64,000 bases of DNA, from NCBI RefSeq assembly GCF_002237445.1, contig NZ_CP022527.1, positions 620,001 through 684,000 of the forward strand, given 5' to 3'. Every line of letters starts with the position of its first letter. Position 1 is the stretch's first letter. The notes below the pieces were generated by a model, which was given only the letters and a program-made list of their open reading frames with translations, ran no database searches and was not told where the DNA came from. Of the stretch, positions 45,655-53,377 are shown piece by piece. A program made the translations under genes and the position numbers. This stretch comes from Neisseria sp. KEM232. GTDB taxonomy: Bacteria; Pseudomonadota; Gammaproteobacteria; Burkholderiales; Neisseriaceae.

Positions 45655-46269
45655 TTAAGCGCCTTTGCCTGCCAAGACGCGTGCCACGGTGTCGACCACG
45701 GCCTGCGTCTGCGGGTCGATTTCCAGATTGATTTCGTCGCCTTCCTGCCGCGTGCCGAAGAGGGTGCGTTGCAGGGTTTCGGGAATCAGGTGGACGTTGA
45801 ATTCCGTGTCGGACACTTGGCCGACGGTGAGGCTGCATCCGTCGAGTCCGACAAAGCCTTTGGGTAGGATGTAGGGGCGCAGCGCGGCGGGCAGGGCAAA
45901 CCAAACAGTGGTGTTGAGACCGTTGCGTTCGATGCGGGTGACGGTGGTGGTGGCGGTGATGTGGCCGCTCATCAGGTGGCCGCCGATTTCGTCGCCGAAG
46001 CGGGCGGCGCGTTCGAGGTTGACCGCGTCGCCTTCTTTCAGACGGCCTAGGTTGGTTTTGGCCAGCGTTTCGCCCATCAGGTCGAACTTTGCCAGCCGTC
46101 CGCCGGTTTCGGTGATGGTGAGGCAGCAGCCGTTGTGGGCGACGGACGCGCCCGGTTGCAGGCCGTGCGCCATGTGTTCGGGCAGCTCGACGGTGTGGGT
46201 GCGGAAGTCGGCGGCGGGCTGCTCGACGGAAACGATGCGGCCGATGCCTTGTACGATGCCTGTAAACAT
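45655..46269 (-). CDS. ribE: Riboflavin synthase, alpha chain
   Basis: A 204-residue enzyme that dismutates two molecules of 6,7-dimethyl-8-ribityllumazine to riboflavin. The two homologous halves are visible: MFTGIVQGIG with SVAHNGCCLTI, and GHLMSGHIT with VGLDGCSLTVG. Length matches. No FMN riboswitch is seen upstream. Confidence 0.97.
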   Translation of the reverse strand: MFTGIVQGIGRIVSVEQPAADFRTHTVELPEHMAHGLQPGASVAHNGCCLTITETGGRLAKFDLMGETLAKTNLGRLKEGDAVNLERAARFGDEIGGHLMSGHITATTTVTRIERNGLNTTVWFALPAALRPYILPKGFVGLDGCSLTVGQVSDTEFNVHLIPETLQRTLFGTRQEGDEINLEIDPQTQAVVDTVARVLAGKGA

Positions 46270-46366
46270 AATCGTCTTTCGGGAGGGGTTGCGGAAGAGG
46301 GAAGGCCGTCTGAAACGGAAAACGGGCTTTCAGACGGCCTGTTGTGTCGTGAAGATGCCTGAGGCC

Positions 46367-46386
46367 GTTCCCGCCTTCGCGGGAAT
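46367..46386. repeat. dRS3 repeat
   Basis: GTTCCCGCCTTCGCGGGAAT, then GATGTTTTTGAAA, a variant of the flank found with the other dRS3 units. Confidence 0.85.
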
Positions 46387-46416
46387 GATGTTTTTGAAAG
46401 TGCAGCTTTAACGTAT

Positions 46417-47340
46417 TTAAGGCCGTCTGAAAGAGAGCAGCAGGTCGCGGAAGGCGTTGGGGTCTTTGATGAAGGTCATTTCGCCTTCCTGCGGGAAGTG
46501 GAAGTCGAGCAGGCGCGACACCCAGAAGCGGACGCAGCCGGCGCGCTGTGCCACGGGAAAGTAGGCGCGTTCCGCCGACGACAGGGGGCGCACGCTTTCG
46601 TAGCCGCGCATAAAGGCGTCGGCGAGGGCTGTGTCGAGGCGGTTGTCGGCGGTGCGTGCCCAGTCGTTGACGGCGATGGCGAGGTCGTACATGAAATTGC
46701 CGTCGCAGGCGTAATAGAAGTCGATGAAACCGGCCACGCCGTTGCCGTCTAGCAGAACATTGTCTTTGAACAGGTCGGCGTGGATGATGCCGCGCGGCAG
46801 GCCAGTATCGGGGTGCGCGTCGAGATAGGCGATTTCGTCGGCCAGTAGTTCTGCGTCTTCTTCGTTCAATACGGGATATAGCTTATTGGCCGATTCGCGC
46901 CACCAAGTGCTGTAACGCGGGTTGTCCATGTGCATGGGGAAGCTTTGCCCGGCCAGGTGCATTTTCGCCAGCATGGCTCCGGTGTTGAAGCATTGTTCCA
47001 CCGTCGGCCAGCTTGTGTCCGCACCGTTTAAGCAGGTGACGAGGCAGGCCGGTTTGCCCGCCAGCACGGAATCGAAACGCCCGTCTTTGCGCGGCACGGG
47101 CGCGGGGCAGGCAACGCCGCTGCCGCTCAAATGCTGTTTCAGCAACAGGAAAAACGGCAGCTCGTGCTGCTGCAAAACCTCGAAAACCGTCAGAACGTAG
47201 CGGCCGGCGGAAGTGGTGAGAAAATAATTGCTGTTGGTCACGCCTTGGGCGATGCCGGTCAGCGAAACGAAAGCGCCCAAATCGTAGTCGGCCAGAAATG
47301 CGCGCATTTCGTCGTCGGAAACGCTGGTGTAAACGGACAT
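46417..47340 (-). CDS. thrB: Homoserine kinase (ThrB, APH-fold type)
   Basis: A 307-residue kinase of the choline/aminoglycoside-kinase fold that phosphorylates homoserine. GVTNSNYFLTTSAGRYVLTVFE, the catalytic GIIHADLFKDNVLLDGNGVAGFIDFYYACDG with HxD and the metal-binding Asp, and VNDWAR are present, as in the betaproteobacterial ThrB2 type. The last residues FRRP and stop are encoded by an inverted DUS. Its upstream side (47341) is the boundary of the accessory island. Confidence 0.96.
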   Translation of the reverse strand: MSVYTSVSDDEMRAFLADYDLGAFVSLTGIAQGVTNSNYFLTTSAGRYVLTVFEVLQQHELPFFLLLKQHLSGSGVACPAPVPRKDGRFDSVLAGKPACLVTCLNGADTSWPTVEQCFNTGAMLAKMHLAGQSFPMHMDNPRYSTWWRESANKLYPVLNEEDAELLADEIAYLDAHPDTGLPRGIIHADLFKDNVLLDGNGVAGFIDFYYACDGNFMYDLAIAVNDWARTADNRLDTALADAFMRGYESVRPLSSAERAYFPVAQRAGCVRFWVSRLLDFHFPQEGEMTFIKDPNAFRDLLLSFRRP

Positions 47341-47554
47341 GGTTACTTAACTGCCTGAATGTGGTTTCAAATGGAAATAACGTCGGAAAAAACGGACGAA
47401 TCATACTGAAAAAAACATGGCGGTGCGATATGCAAATCAGGCGGCCAAAACAGGTTTCGGATAAGGCGCAGTGTGTGCAGGTGATTTGTAAAAACAAAAT
47501 TTCTTTTCCGTTCATTGATATGACGATTTTGCATTGTTTTTTTCTGTTTTCCCT

Positions 47555-47741
47555 GCTTGTCGATACGTTCCGAATTGCCGCCTTTGGTGCGGTGTTGCAG
47601 CGAACCTGTTTCCTTTTTGAGGGCAATCCATTGGTAAAGGGTTCGGTTGGTAATGCGGAAGGTGCGTGCGGTTTGGCTGATGTTGCCGTGCTGTTCGTAG
47701 TGGTCTAATGCTTTTTGACGGAAATCGATAGAGTAGGCCAT
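47555..47741 (-). pseudogene. IS630-family transposase N-terminal fragment
   Basis: MAYSIDFRQKALDHYEQHGNISQTARTFRITNRTLYQWIALKKETGS is the N-terminal helix-turn-helix of IS630/Tc1-mariner transposases. After about 60 residues the similarity ends and the frame (open to 47367) becomes low-complexity, with no DDE motifs. The IS end at 47789-47809 lies 48 bases upstream of the start, the usual distance. The 47342-47554 stretch beyond the fragment is AT-rich and shows nothing recognisable, so the rest of the IS and the island edge are lost. Confidence 0.75.
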
Positions 47742-47788
47742 AAAACGGGAACGGGTAAGGTGTGGAGTTAAGGGAGAGAATTATATAA

Positions 47789-47809
47789 TTTTTGTTTTGG
47801 TTAACTATA
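47789..47809. repeat. Inverted-repeat end of the IS630 remnant, Correia-like
   Basis: Read outward-in from the right it is TATAGTTAACCAAAACAAAA, close to the Correia-type ends of this genome (TATAGTGAACCAAAATAGAA). It interrupts the primase frame; the TAG of TATAG is the stop of the truncated primase. Confidence 0.65.
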
Positions 47810-48065
47810 CAGATTCCGTAAAGCTGTAACCAAACACCAGCATCAACAGGTCAAAGCCGCTGCCGCCTTCGGGGGCGCATTGGTTGCAGATGTAGCCGCC
47901 GCCGTGTTTGTGGTCGGTGTAGCGGAATCGGTCTTTGCCGCCGCAATGCGGGCAGGGCTGGTGTTTGCGGGTGTTTAAGAGTTTGGCGGGGATGCCTAGG
48001 GCGGCATGGATTTCAGGCCAGCGGCCATAGGCGGCGTTCTTGATTTCGGTCAAATCGGGTTTCAT
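47805..48065 (-). pseudogene. P4-type primase, N-terminal zinc-binding domain only
   Basis: 86 residues from the ATG at 48063-48065. KHQPCPHCGGKDRFRYTDHKHGGGYICNQCAPEGGSGFDLLMLV is the primase/helicase zinc ribbon of the P4 alpha and Toprim_Crpt type (CPHC and CNQC ligands). A full protein would have about 600-900 residues with Toprim and helicase domains; here the frame stops in the IS end after GYSFTESV. The fragment could still bind DNA but not prime. Confidence 0.85.
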
Positions 48066-48149
48066 GGTTTCCCTCCTTGCAGTGCTGGAATCGGCTCTAT
48101 TTAAACGGTTTAAAATCAACGTGTTATGCGTTTGCTACAGATGCAGGAA

Positions 48150-48180
48150 GCCCGCGCCGTCTGAATCGTCAGGGCGCGGG
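48150..48180. terminator. Hairpin after the 101-residue island gene
   Basis: CCCGCGCC and GGCGCGGG pair across a 15-base loop, just beyond the stop of the gene ending at 48188. No strong T run, so termination is only likely. Confidence 0.5.
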
Positions 48181-48187
48181 GATGGGG

Positions 48188-48487
48188 TTAGTTTTGAATG
48201 TATCCCGCAAGCTCGGATGATAAATCGAACGATTCAAGGTTTTCCGCATGGGGGACTAGGGTTTGAATGACTGCTGCAAGGCGTGCCGTGCTTCCGCTCG
48301 CACTTATGGGGGCGTTGCGGACGGAATGGGCGGCCATGTTGTCGCAAATGGTGTCGATGATTGCGCCCGTGTTGGCGATAAACTCGCCGCCGAAGTACAG
48401 CGCGTCCATGATGCGGTTTGCCAAGTCTAAAGGGATGGTTACGGTTTCTTGCGCGGTCTGCGCGGGGATGTTGTTTTGATTTGCCAT
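48188..48487 (-). CDS. Small island protein of unknown function
   Basis: A 99-residue acidic soluble protein from the ATG at 48485-48487, preceded by AAAGGA. It begins MANQNNIPAQTAQETVTIPLDLANRIMDAL, a pattern I associate with small phage proteins near P4-type primases. The frame remains open upstream to 48592, where it would read AGLFDQREHRPLFGLLKSL, reminiscent of leader peptides (ash/Icd-like) in front of primase genes of P4-like elements; whether this is translated is uncertain. Function unknown. Confidence 0.65.
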   Translation of the reverse strand: MANQNNIPAQTAQETVTIPLDLANRIMDALYFGGEFIANTGAIIDTICDNMAAHSVRNAPISASGSTARLAAVIQTLVPHAENLESFDLSSELAGYIQN

Positions 48488-48836
48488 AATGGCGTCCTTT
48501 CGATTTAGAGATTTAAGAAGCCCGAATAGGGGGCGGTGCTCTCTCTGGTCGAAAAGTCCAGCCTGCGCCTTGCGGTTGGCAGACACCGCCATAACTTGAG
48601 ATAGGCCGTCTGAAAAACGGACTATGGGAATTGATGGCGTGAAAAAACGGCGTGTTACCCGTGCCGTTTAGGGTTTTCGATTTAGAGAACAGCCCTATTT
48701 TGCTTCCCTAGGCTCAATCTGTCAATGGGTTTCGGGCGGCTTTTGCCGTCAAAATTCGGGGCTGCTTGCAGGTGCTTTATTTGTCATCAAAAGCCGTTTT
48801 TGGCTTTTGTCATCTCGCAATCTCTGCGGGGGTTTG
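48488..48836. other. Leader region with hairpin, no clear gene
   Basis: Between the DUF1804 gene and the small island gene. It holds a AAAAGCC/GGCTTTT hairpin at 48789-48808 (probable terminator of the DUF1804 operon), a DUS near 48603 and the possible upstream leader frame of the next gene (48488-48592). P4-like elements carry an immunity RNA in the corresponding place; no structure of that kind can be demonstrated here. Confidence 0.4.
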
Positions 48837-49340
48837 TCAAGCTTCGGACTTTTGCAGCACTTCGCCGAAAGGTTCGATGATTTCGGCCAGAGCGGCGGCG
48901 TGCTGCGGATAACGTTCCACTGTAAAGTCCGTCAGCAGTTGCAGGGTATGCACGGACTGCGCCAGGGCGGAAGCCTGCGGCATCATCCGCTTGTTGGCGG
49001 CTACGGTTTTGGCCAGCGCGTCGGCCAGCGTCGCCAGCACTTCGGCGCGTTTGACGGCGGGTGTCTGTGTATCGGCGTACAGCTCTTCCGCCGTCTGCGC
49101 GTAAATATTCGTCATGCGGCGGACGATGTCTTGCGTAACGGTTTCCACGTCTTCCAAGGCGCAGACTGCCCGCAGTCTGTTCCAGTCGTCGCCCGCCGCT
49201 TTGGCCTCGGCCTTCCATGCGTAGGCGGTTCGCAGGCATATCCCGCAGTCTGCCGCCGCCGTTTCCATGTTTGCACCGTTGATGTAGGCGTTGCGCAGGG
49301 CTTGGCGTGTCGTTTCGTGATGCATGGTTTGTCCTTTCAT
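48837..49340 (-). CDS. DUF1804 family phage protein
   Basis: A 167-residue protein. An N-terminal HTH (RQALRNAYINGANMETAAADCGICLRTAYAWKAEAKAAGDDW) is followed by a helical domain with the family's AEVLATLADALAKTVAANKRMMPQASALAQSVHTLQLL and AEIIEPFGEVL. DUF1804 proteins occur in Mu-like prophages and are probably small-terminase-like DNA-binding proteins. Start overlaps the end of the Mor-like gene by four bases. Met6 (MHHETTRQ) is an alternative start. Confidence 0.8.
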   Translation of the reverse strand: MKGQTMHHETTRQALRNAYINGANMETAAADCGICLRTAYAWKAEAKAAGDDWNRLRAVCALEDVETVTQDIVRRMTNIYAQTAEELYADTQTPAVKRAEVLATLADALAKTVAANKRMMPQASALAQSVHTLQLLTDFTVERYPQHAAALAEIIEPFGEVLQKSEA

Positions 49341-49750
49341 TCGTTGCGCTTGAGGATGTTGAAGATTGCCCGCTGGTTCAATCCGTAGCGGCGGGCAAGG
49401 GCGGCGGCGGTCATGCCCGAACCTTCCGCCATATCGTAGGCGGCGCGGATTTCACGGTTGCGCAGCACTTTCCGCGCCTTGCGGCAGGCCGGTATGGCAA
49501 TGTTGCGCTGTTGGCCGTAGGCGGCAAGGCGCAGGGCGGCGGCTTCACCGACAAGGGCGGTAATACGGGCGTTGCGCCGCCTGCCTTGTACCGTTGCACC
49601 TTTGGCAACGGGGAATTGTTCGCCGCCATGCTCGGACACCAGCAGCAGGGCGGTTTGCGTACCGGCCACGGTTTCCAGTTGCAGGAAGGTATCGGGCAGG
49701 TAGGGGCGGACAGTCGGCAGGTTTTCGGGGGTGAGTTTGGGCAGTTTCAT
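49337..49750 (-). CDS. Mor-like transcription activator
   Basis: A 137-residue protein from the ATG at 49748-49750. The C-terminal half (AAYGQQRNIAIPACRKARKVLRNREIRAAYDMAEGSGMTAAALARRYGLNQRAIFNILKR) follows the Mu Mor/C pattern: FGGxxxYIPK-like strand, RNxxIxxxF and a C-terminal HTH LAxxYxLSxxxIxxIL. Mor activates the middle or late genes of Mu-like phages. Here it would act on a neighbouring or helper-phage promoter. A nested palindrome lies upstream (49781-49841). Confidence 0.75.
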   Translation of the reverse strand: MKLPKLTPENLPTVRPYLPDTFLQLETVAGTQTALLLVSEHGGEQFPVAKGATVQGRRRNARITALVGEAAALRLAAYGQQRNIAIPACRKARKVLRNREIRAAYDMAEGSGMTAAALARRYGLNQRAIFNILKRNE

Positions 49751-49780
49751 GTTTTCCAATCCGAAAAGGTTAGGGGGTGT

Positions 49781-49841
49781 TTGCTGTTGTTTTATGCCAT
49801 ATCGTTGCTTAAAAACGATATTTCACGCAATAAAACAGCAA
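49781..49841. promoter_or_regulatory. Nested palindrome, candidate operator or attenuator
   Basis: Outer arms TTGCTGTTGTTTTAT (49781-49795) and ATAAAACAGCAA (49830-49841) enclose inner arms ATATCGTT (49799-49806) and AACGATAT (49814-49821). It sits in the only sizeable gap of the regulator cluster, between the HTH gene and the Mor-like gene. Confidence 0.55.
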
Positions 49842-49850
49842 TAATTACAG

Positions 49851-50084
49851 TTATGCCAGCGTATAAACGCCGCGCTTGACGGTTTTGCCGTGCTTGTTCT
49901 CATGGGCGGTCATGGTGCAGACAACGGGGAAGCCTGCCGCCCTGATTTCGTTGATGCGGGATGTGAAGCCCATAATGCCCATCTGCGCGGCCTGATAGTG
50001 GGTAAGGCTCTTGCCGCTTTGCAGGATGGCGAGGATTTCGGCGTTTTGGCTGTTGGGTTTGAAGGGGTGGGCTGCGGGTTTCAT
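49851..50084 (-). CDS. Small helix-turn-helix phage protein
   Basis: A 77-residue protein: SQNAEILAILQSGKSLTHYQAAQMGIMGFTSRINEIRAAGFPVVCTM resembles the winged HTH of small phage proteins (helix, LT-x-x-xA-x-x-x-G, LxxRIxELRxxGxxI). Followed by a basic KHGKTVKRGVYTLA strand. Its start overlaps the antirepressor stop by four bases. Confidence 0.75.
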   Translation of the reverse strand: MKPAAHPFKPNSQNAEILAILQSGKSLTHYQAAQMGIMGFTSRINEIRAAGFPVVCTMTAHENKHGKTVKRGVYTLA

Positions 50085-50620
50085 GCGTTTTCCTTTCCGC
50101 AGGCGGCAAACACAAAGGGCAGTTCGCTTTGCAGGGCGGCGCGCGCCATGTCGTTGCGCTGTTTTTCCAGTTTGCGGACATACAGGCTTTTGCCTGCGAT
50201 GCTGCCCCGCTCGAACGATGCCGCATCCTCCGCTTCCAGCTCTGCCAGTTCGCGGCGGATTTCATCCCGCCTTGCTATGCCTGTCGTCCAGTAGCTCCAC
50301 AAAGCGGCTTCACTTTCGGCCTGATAGCGTTCCACGTCGGCACGAATAGCGGGATTGACCTTGCGCGGGTTGATGGTCAGCAGCCATGCGGTCAGCTTGT
50401 CCAACGGCAGGCAAAGCATTTCGCGTTGTTTTCCGTCTAGGGCAACCGTGGGCATAATGACCACGGTTGAGGCAAAGCGGTTTTTGAGTTTGCGCTCTTG
50501 TGTTTTCCAGTCTATGCCCATGCCGTCCGCAATCGGGCGCATGGCAACGTAAGGCCTGCCGTCGGCATCAATCAGGCAAAGGGGCTTACTGTGGAAGGGG
50601 ATGTTGATTAGGGTGTTCAT
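50081..50620 (-). CDS. Phage antirepressor (P22_AR_N type)
   Basis: A 179-residue protein. The N-terminal domain has PLCLIDADGRPYVAMRPIADGMGIDWKTQERKL and MLCLPLDKLTAWLLTINPRKVNPAIRADVERYQAE, the P22 antirepressor N-terminal pattern. A charged helical C-terminal region follows. In phages such proteins inactivate repressors, so in a satellite it might sense or steer helper induction. It overlaps both neighbours by four bases. Confidence 0.85.
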   Translation of the reverse strand: MNTLINIPFHSKPLCLIDADGRPYVAMRPIADGMGIDWKTQERKLKNRFASTVVIMPTVALDGKQREMLCLPLDKLTAWLLTINPRKVNPAIRADVERYQAESEAALWSYWTTGIARRDEIRRELAELEAEDAASFERGSIAGKSLYVRKLEKQRNDMARAALQSELPFVFAACGKENA

Positions 50621-50853
50621 GCCTTACCCTCCGCCTGTTGTTGCAGCCATGTTTTCACTTCGCCCGCCACGTAGAAGCGGCATTTTGTGCCGGTGATTTG
50701 GCGGCTTTGGGGAAACAGTCCCCGCGCTTCCAGTCTGCGGATTTGCGATGCGGAAAGGCGGGTAATGCCCTTGCGTTTGCGGGCGGCGCTGGTTTCCAAG
50801 TCGGCGATAGTCAGTTGCGCGTTATCGGGCAGGTTGTTCAGATTGGTTTGCAT
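50617..50853 (-). CDS. AlpA-like DNA-binding protein
   Basis: A 78-residue protein with RLSASQIRRLEARGLFPQSRQITGTKCRFYVAGEVKTWLQQQ, the AlpA/excisionase pattern (HTH, Gxx-P.S..., W..xEV..W). AlpA proteins activate or act as excisionase in P4-like and PICI elements. It is translationally coupled (ATGA) to the antirepressor gene. An unstructured 25-residue N-terminus precedes the domain. Confidence 0.8.
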   Translation of the reverse strand: MQTNLNNLPDNAQLTIADLETSAARKRKGITRLSASQIRRLEARGLFPQSRQITGTKCRFYVAGEVKTWLQQQAEGKA

Positions 50854-50916
50854 GGTTGTCCTTTCGTTTCGGTTATGCGCTTGGTTGCGCTGGTGTTACG
50901 ACGGACAAAAGAATAG

Positions 50917-50937
50917 CCGCCCGTTTGGGGCGGCTTC
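50917..50937. terminator. Hairpin between AlpA-like gene and AT-rich gene
   Basis: GCCGCCC and GGGCGGC pair around GTTTG-type loop, with AT-rich flanks, upstream of the AlpA-like gene and downstream of the AT-rich gene. Confidence 0.6.
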
Positions 50938-50961
50938 ATTTTAAATAAGGTAGATTTTCCC

Positions 50962-51723
50962 CTATTTAGGGTCTTTCAAATATTGATTAGCCAAAGAAAA
51001 AACGTTGTCTAGATTGCTGCCTGATATTCCTGTGTAACCGTCATAGTGTTTCAACAGGTAGGCTTTCAGCTCTGTTTGACTCTTAAATCTGTGTTCAGAT
51101 AACAAAGTACCAAGCAATGCGCCGATAATATTCATATTTGCAGTAACCGATTTTCCTGAATTGATGATGTTATTCAAATTATTTTTTAAAACGGCATTTT
51201 CAGATTCAAGCCGTTTATTTACCGCTATGAGTGCTTCCCCATCGGGGGAATCCCCCCTATTTAGAGTGGGGACATTCCCTAAAAATAGGCCATAGCGTTT
51301 GCAAAATTCAAAGAATTTGTCTTTTTTCCAGTAAACGGCAAAATCATTGTCTACGCCAAAATCCCAATAGGTACAACAGTTAGTTTCAATCAGATGTTGT
51401 ACAAACCTCGCTGTTTCTTCGCTTTGTGCCACGGGGGTGCTAGTAAACACTCCCTTATCAGCATTTGTAAAAAAGGAATTAGCAAAATTTCTTGCCTCTA
51501 TATCTAGCTCTATTGGTTCGATTTTTTTGTATATCCCTGTATCTTCATACTGGTAATACGAAAAATCGCAAAATTCGATATGAAAAAACAGACTTGCTAA
51601 AAATCTACCTATTTCCCTGATTTCTTCCTGCGTGTCTTTTGCTATCAATTCAACTGCTTCACGGCAGTGGATATACTCATCATCATGCCTGACGGATTTC
51701 ATAATACTTTGCAATTTACTCAT
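50962..51723 (-). CDS. AT-rich unknown island protein
   Basis: A 253-residue protein, start ATG at 51721-51723. Base composition is far more AT-rich than anything else in the window, so it was acquired separately. Three parts are visible: an N-terminal helical region with many aromatic and acidic residues (residues 1-160), a short coiled coil (VNKRLESENAVLKNNLNNII), and a C-terminal module (GALLGTLLSEHRFKSQTELKAYLLKHYDG) of a kind I have seen at the end of several mobile-element proteins. No catalytic motif is recognised. It lies between the ATPase and the AlpA-like gene, the place where satellites keep cargo. Confidence 0.7.
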   Translation of the reverse strand: MSKLQSIMKSVRHDDEYIHCREAVELIAKDTQEEIREIGRFLASLFFHIEFCDFSYYQYEDTGIYKKIEPIELDIEARNFANSFFTNADKGVFTSTPVAQSEETARFVQHLIETNCCTYWDFGVDNDFAVYWKKDKFFEFCKRYGLFLGNVPTLNRGDSPDGEALIAVNKRLESENAVLKNNLNNIINSGKSVTANMNIIGALLGTLLSEHRFKSQTELKAYLLKHYDGYTGISGSNLDNVFSLANQYLKDPK

Positions 51724-51816
51724 TTCAGACGGCCTCAAACACCGGCGGCAAGCGTTTTGACTGCCGCAATCAAATTTTCATCAAATCTTTATCATTCAGG
51801 CTGTTTCAGACGGCCT

Positions 51817-52890
51817 CTATTCGATATTCTCAACAATCCAAGTATGTAACAGCGGGCTGCCGACAATCAGGCGGCCTTGCGCGTCCGTGCTTATCCATTC
51901 CCGCCGCTTCATGCGCTTGATGGCGCTTTGCACGCTGCTTGTGCCGATGTCGTCCACGCCAAGTAGGGTGGCATAGCGGCGGCGGGATTCCCTGCCGTAG
52001 GGGCTTGCGCCGCCTGCGGCAATGTCTTTGATGATTGCCCTTTCCAGCGGCTTCATCTGCGCCCACTGCCCTGCCTCGGCCTGTACGCTGCCGATTTCGG
52101 CCATGCGGTAGGCGGCGGCTTCTTCAAGGTTTAGGGCGGGGTTCAAAATCATGTCTTGGATGATTGCCCGCAGATACATGGGCGTATGGTACAGGCGCTC
52201 AAACAGGGCATACAGGGCGGCGCGGTCGATGTAGTTTCCGGTGCGGTCTTGGTAGACGCCTGCGAGAAAATCGGTAAATTCCCGCCCCAATAAAGGGAAG
52301 TCCAGCGCGTGGGCGAAGTGGAAGAAAGGGGCTTTGTTGTCGTTGAACATTGCCCGCAGGCCGTTGGTGCTGCTTCCCGTGAAGATGGTTTTGACGCGGT
52401 CTTTGTGGATGTCCATGCCGGTGCGCAGGGATTTAATCAGGTTGCCGGTGTCTTTGCTGCGGGCAAGTTCCTGTACTTCGTCCAGCAGCAGCAGGGCGGG
52501 GCGGTTGTCGGCGGCTGCCGCGCCGATGATTTCGGACAGGCGCGGCATGGTTTCGGTGGCGGTTTCCCTCTCGATGCCGAAGCCCATTGCTTCAATCTTG
52601 CTGATGCTGCCGATAAAGGTTTTGGCTTTGTCTGTGGCGCGGATGCTGCGGACAAAATCATGTAAGGCCGTCTGAAAATCGGCGGCGGGGGCGGCGGCGT
52701 CCATAAACGAGAAGTAAAAGACGTTGAAACCCTGCCGCTGCGCTTCGGGGGCGGCGTCTTGCAGCAGGAATTGCGTTTTTCCCATGCGGCGCGGAGCAAA
52801 CAGGGTAAAGGCGTGCGTGATGCCGTCTTTCAGGCTGTTTACCAGTTTTGCCGCATATTCGGGGCGGTGGAAGTATAAGGGGTCTTTCAT
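51817..52890 (-). CDS. AAA-type ATPase with C-terminal winged helix
   Basis: A 357-residue protein of the archaeal-ATPase/STAND-like kind. Walker A is APRRMGKTQFL near residue 32-39, Walker B is ALLLLDEVQEL near 150, a sensor-like IFTGSSTNGLRAMF follows, and the C-terminal 100 residues form a winged-helix region (MKPLERAIIKDIAAGG, RRRYATLLGVDDIGTSSVQSAIKRMKRREWI). Such proteins resemble NTPases with a DNA- or effector-binding tail. Roles in phage defence, replication loading or regulation are all possible. A DUS inside the gene suggests long residence in Neisseria. Confidence 0.8.
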   Translation of the reverse strand: MKDPLYFHRPEYAAKLVNSLKDGITHAFTLFAPRRMGKTQFLLQDAAPEAQRQGFNVFYFSFMDAAAPAADFQTALHDFVRSIRATDKAKTFIGSISKIEAMGFGIERETATETMPRLSEIIGAAAADNRPALLLLDEVQELARSKDTGNLIKSLRTGMDIHKDRVKTIFTGSSTNGLRAMFNDNKAPFFHFAHALDFPLLGREFTDFLAGVYQDRTGNYIDRAALYALFERLYHTPMYLRAIIQDMILNPALNLEEAAAYRMAEIGSVQAEAGQWAQMKPLERAIIKDIAAGGASPYGRESRRRYATLLGVDDIGTSSVQSAIKRMKRREWISTDAQGRLIVGSPLLHTWIVENIE

Positions 52891-52984
52891 GTGTGCTGCC
52901 GTGTGCTGGTGTATGCGGCATTATACGCAATCGGACATGAAATGCATAATCGGACAGGGTGCGGCTGATGATGGCTGACAGATA

Positions 52985-53009
52985 AAAAACCGCCTTTCGG
53001 GGCGGTTTT
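52985..53009. terminator. Rho-independent terminator-like hairpin
   Basis: AAAACCGCC and GGCGGTTTT pair around TTTCGGG, a tight stem with A and T flanks, placed upstream of the ATPase gene and facing the iteron region. Confidence 0.75.
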
Positions 53010-53197
53010 CCTGTTGGCGGCTTAGGGGTTGCCGTCTAAATGCCGATTGCGGGCGCGTGGCGACGTTTTTAGGGCTGTTTGTGATGCGGGTAATGTAGAT
53101 AGCTGTCAGGCGGGAAATCCCCGCATTTTGTAAAATGGGCGCATTTGCGGCGGTTTGCCTTTTTCAGGTGCTTGAAAAGCAGGCCGCAAACAAAAGT

Positions 53198-53300
53198 GTA
53201 ACCACTGTAACCACAGTGTAACCACATAAATCAAGCTATGTGGTTACGCGCAAACCCGCATGAATAAAGGCTTTGCGGAGGGGTGTAACCACGTAACCAC
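53198..53300. repeat. Iteron-like GTAACCAC repeats
   Basis: Six copies of GTAACCAC: 53198, 53207, 53218, 53285 and 53293 direct and 53240-53247 inverted. The copies at 53218-53228 and 53237-53247 make an 11-base inverted repeat GTAACCACATA/TATGTGGTTAC. They lie in the 487-base gene-free stretch between the integrase and ATPase genes. Such an array suggests a replication origin or the binding site of an island protein. Confidence 0.7.
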
Positions 53301-53345
53301 ATAAAACGCATTTTCTCGCGCGTATAGCGTTTTTTTCATGGCCGC

Positions 53346-53373
53346 AAAAAACGCCCTCACGGGGCAGGCGTTT
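53346..53373 (-). terminator. Terminator of the integrase gene
   Basis: On the minus strand AAACGCC and GGCGTTT pair and are followed by T residues, five bases beyond the integrase stop. Confidence 0.8.
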
Positions 53374-53377
53374 GGTT

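Noticed and set aside
53198..53300. CRISPR-like array
   Set aside because: The repeats are only 8-11 bases and unevenly spaced, with no spacers and no cas genes.
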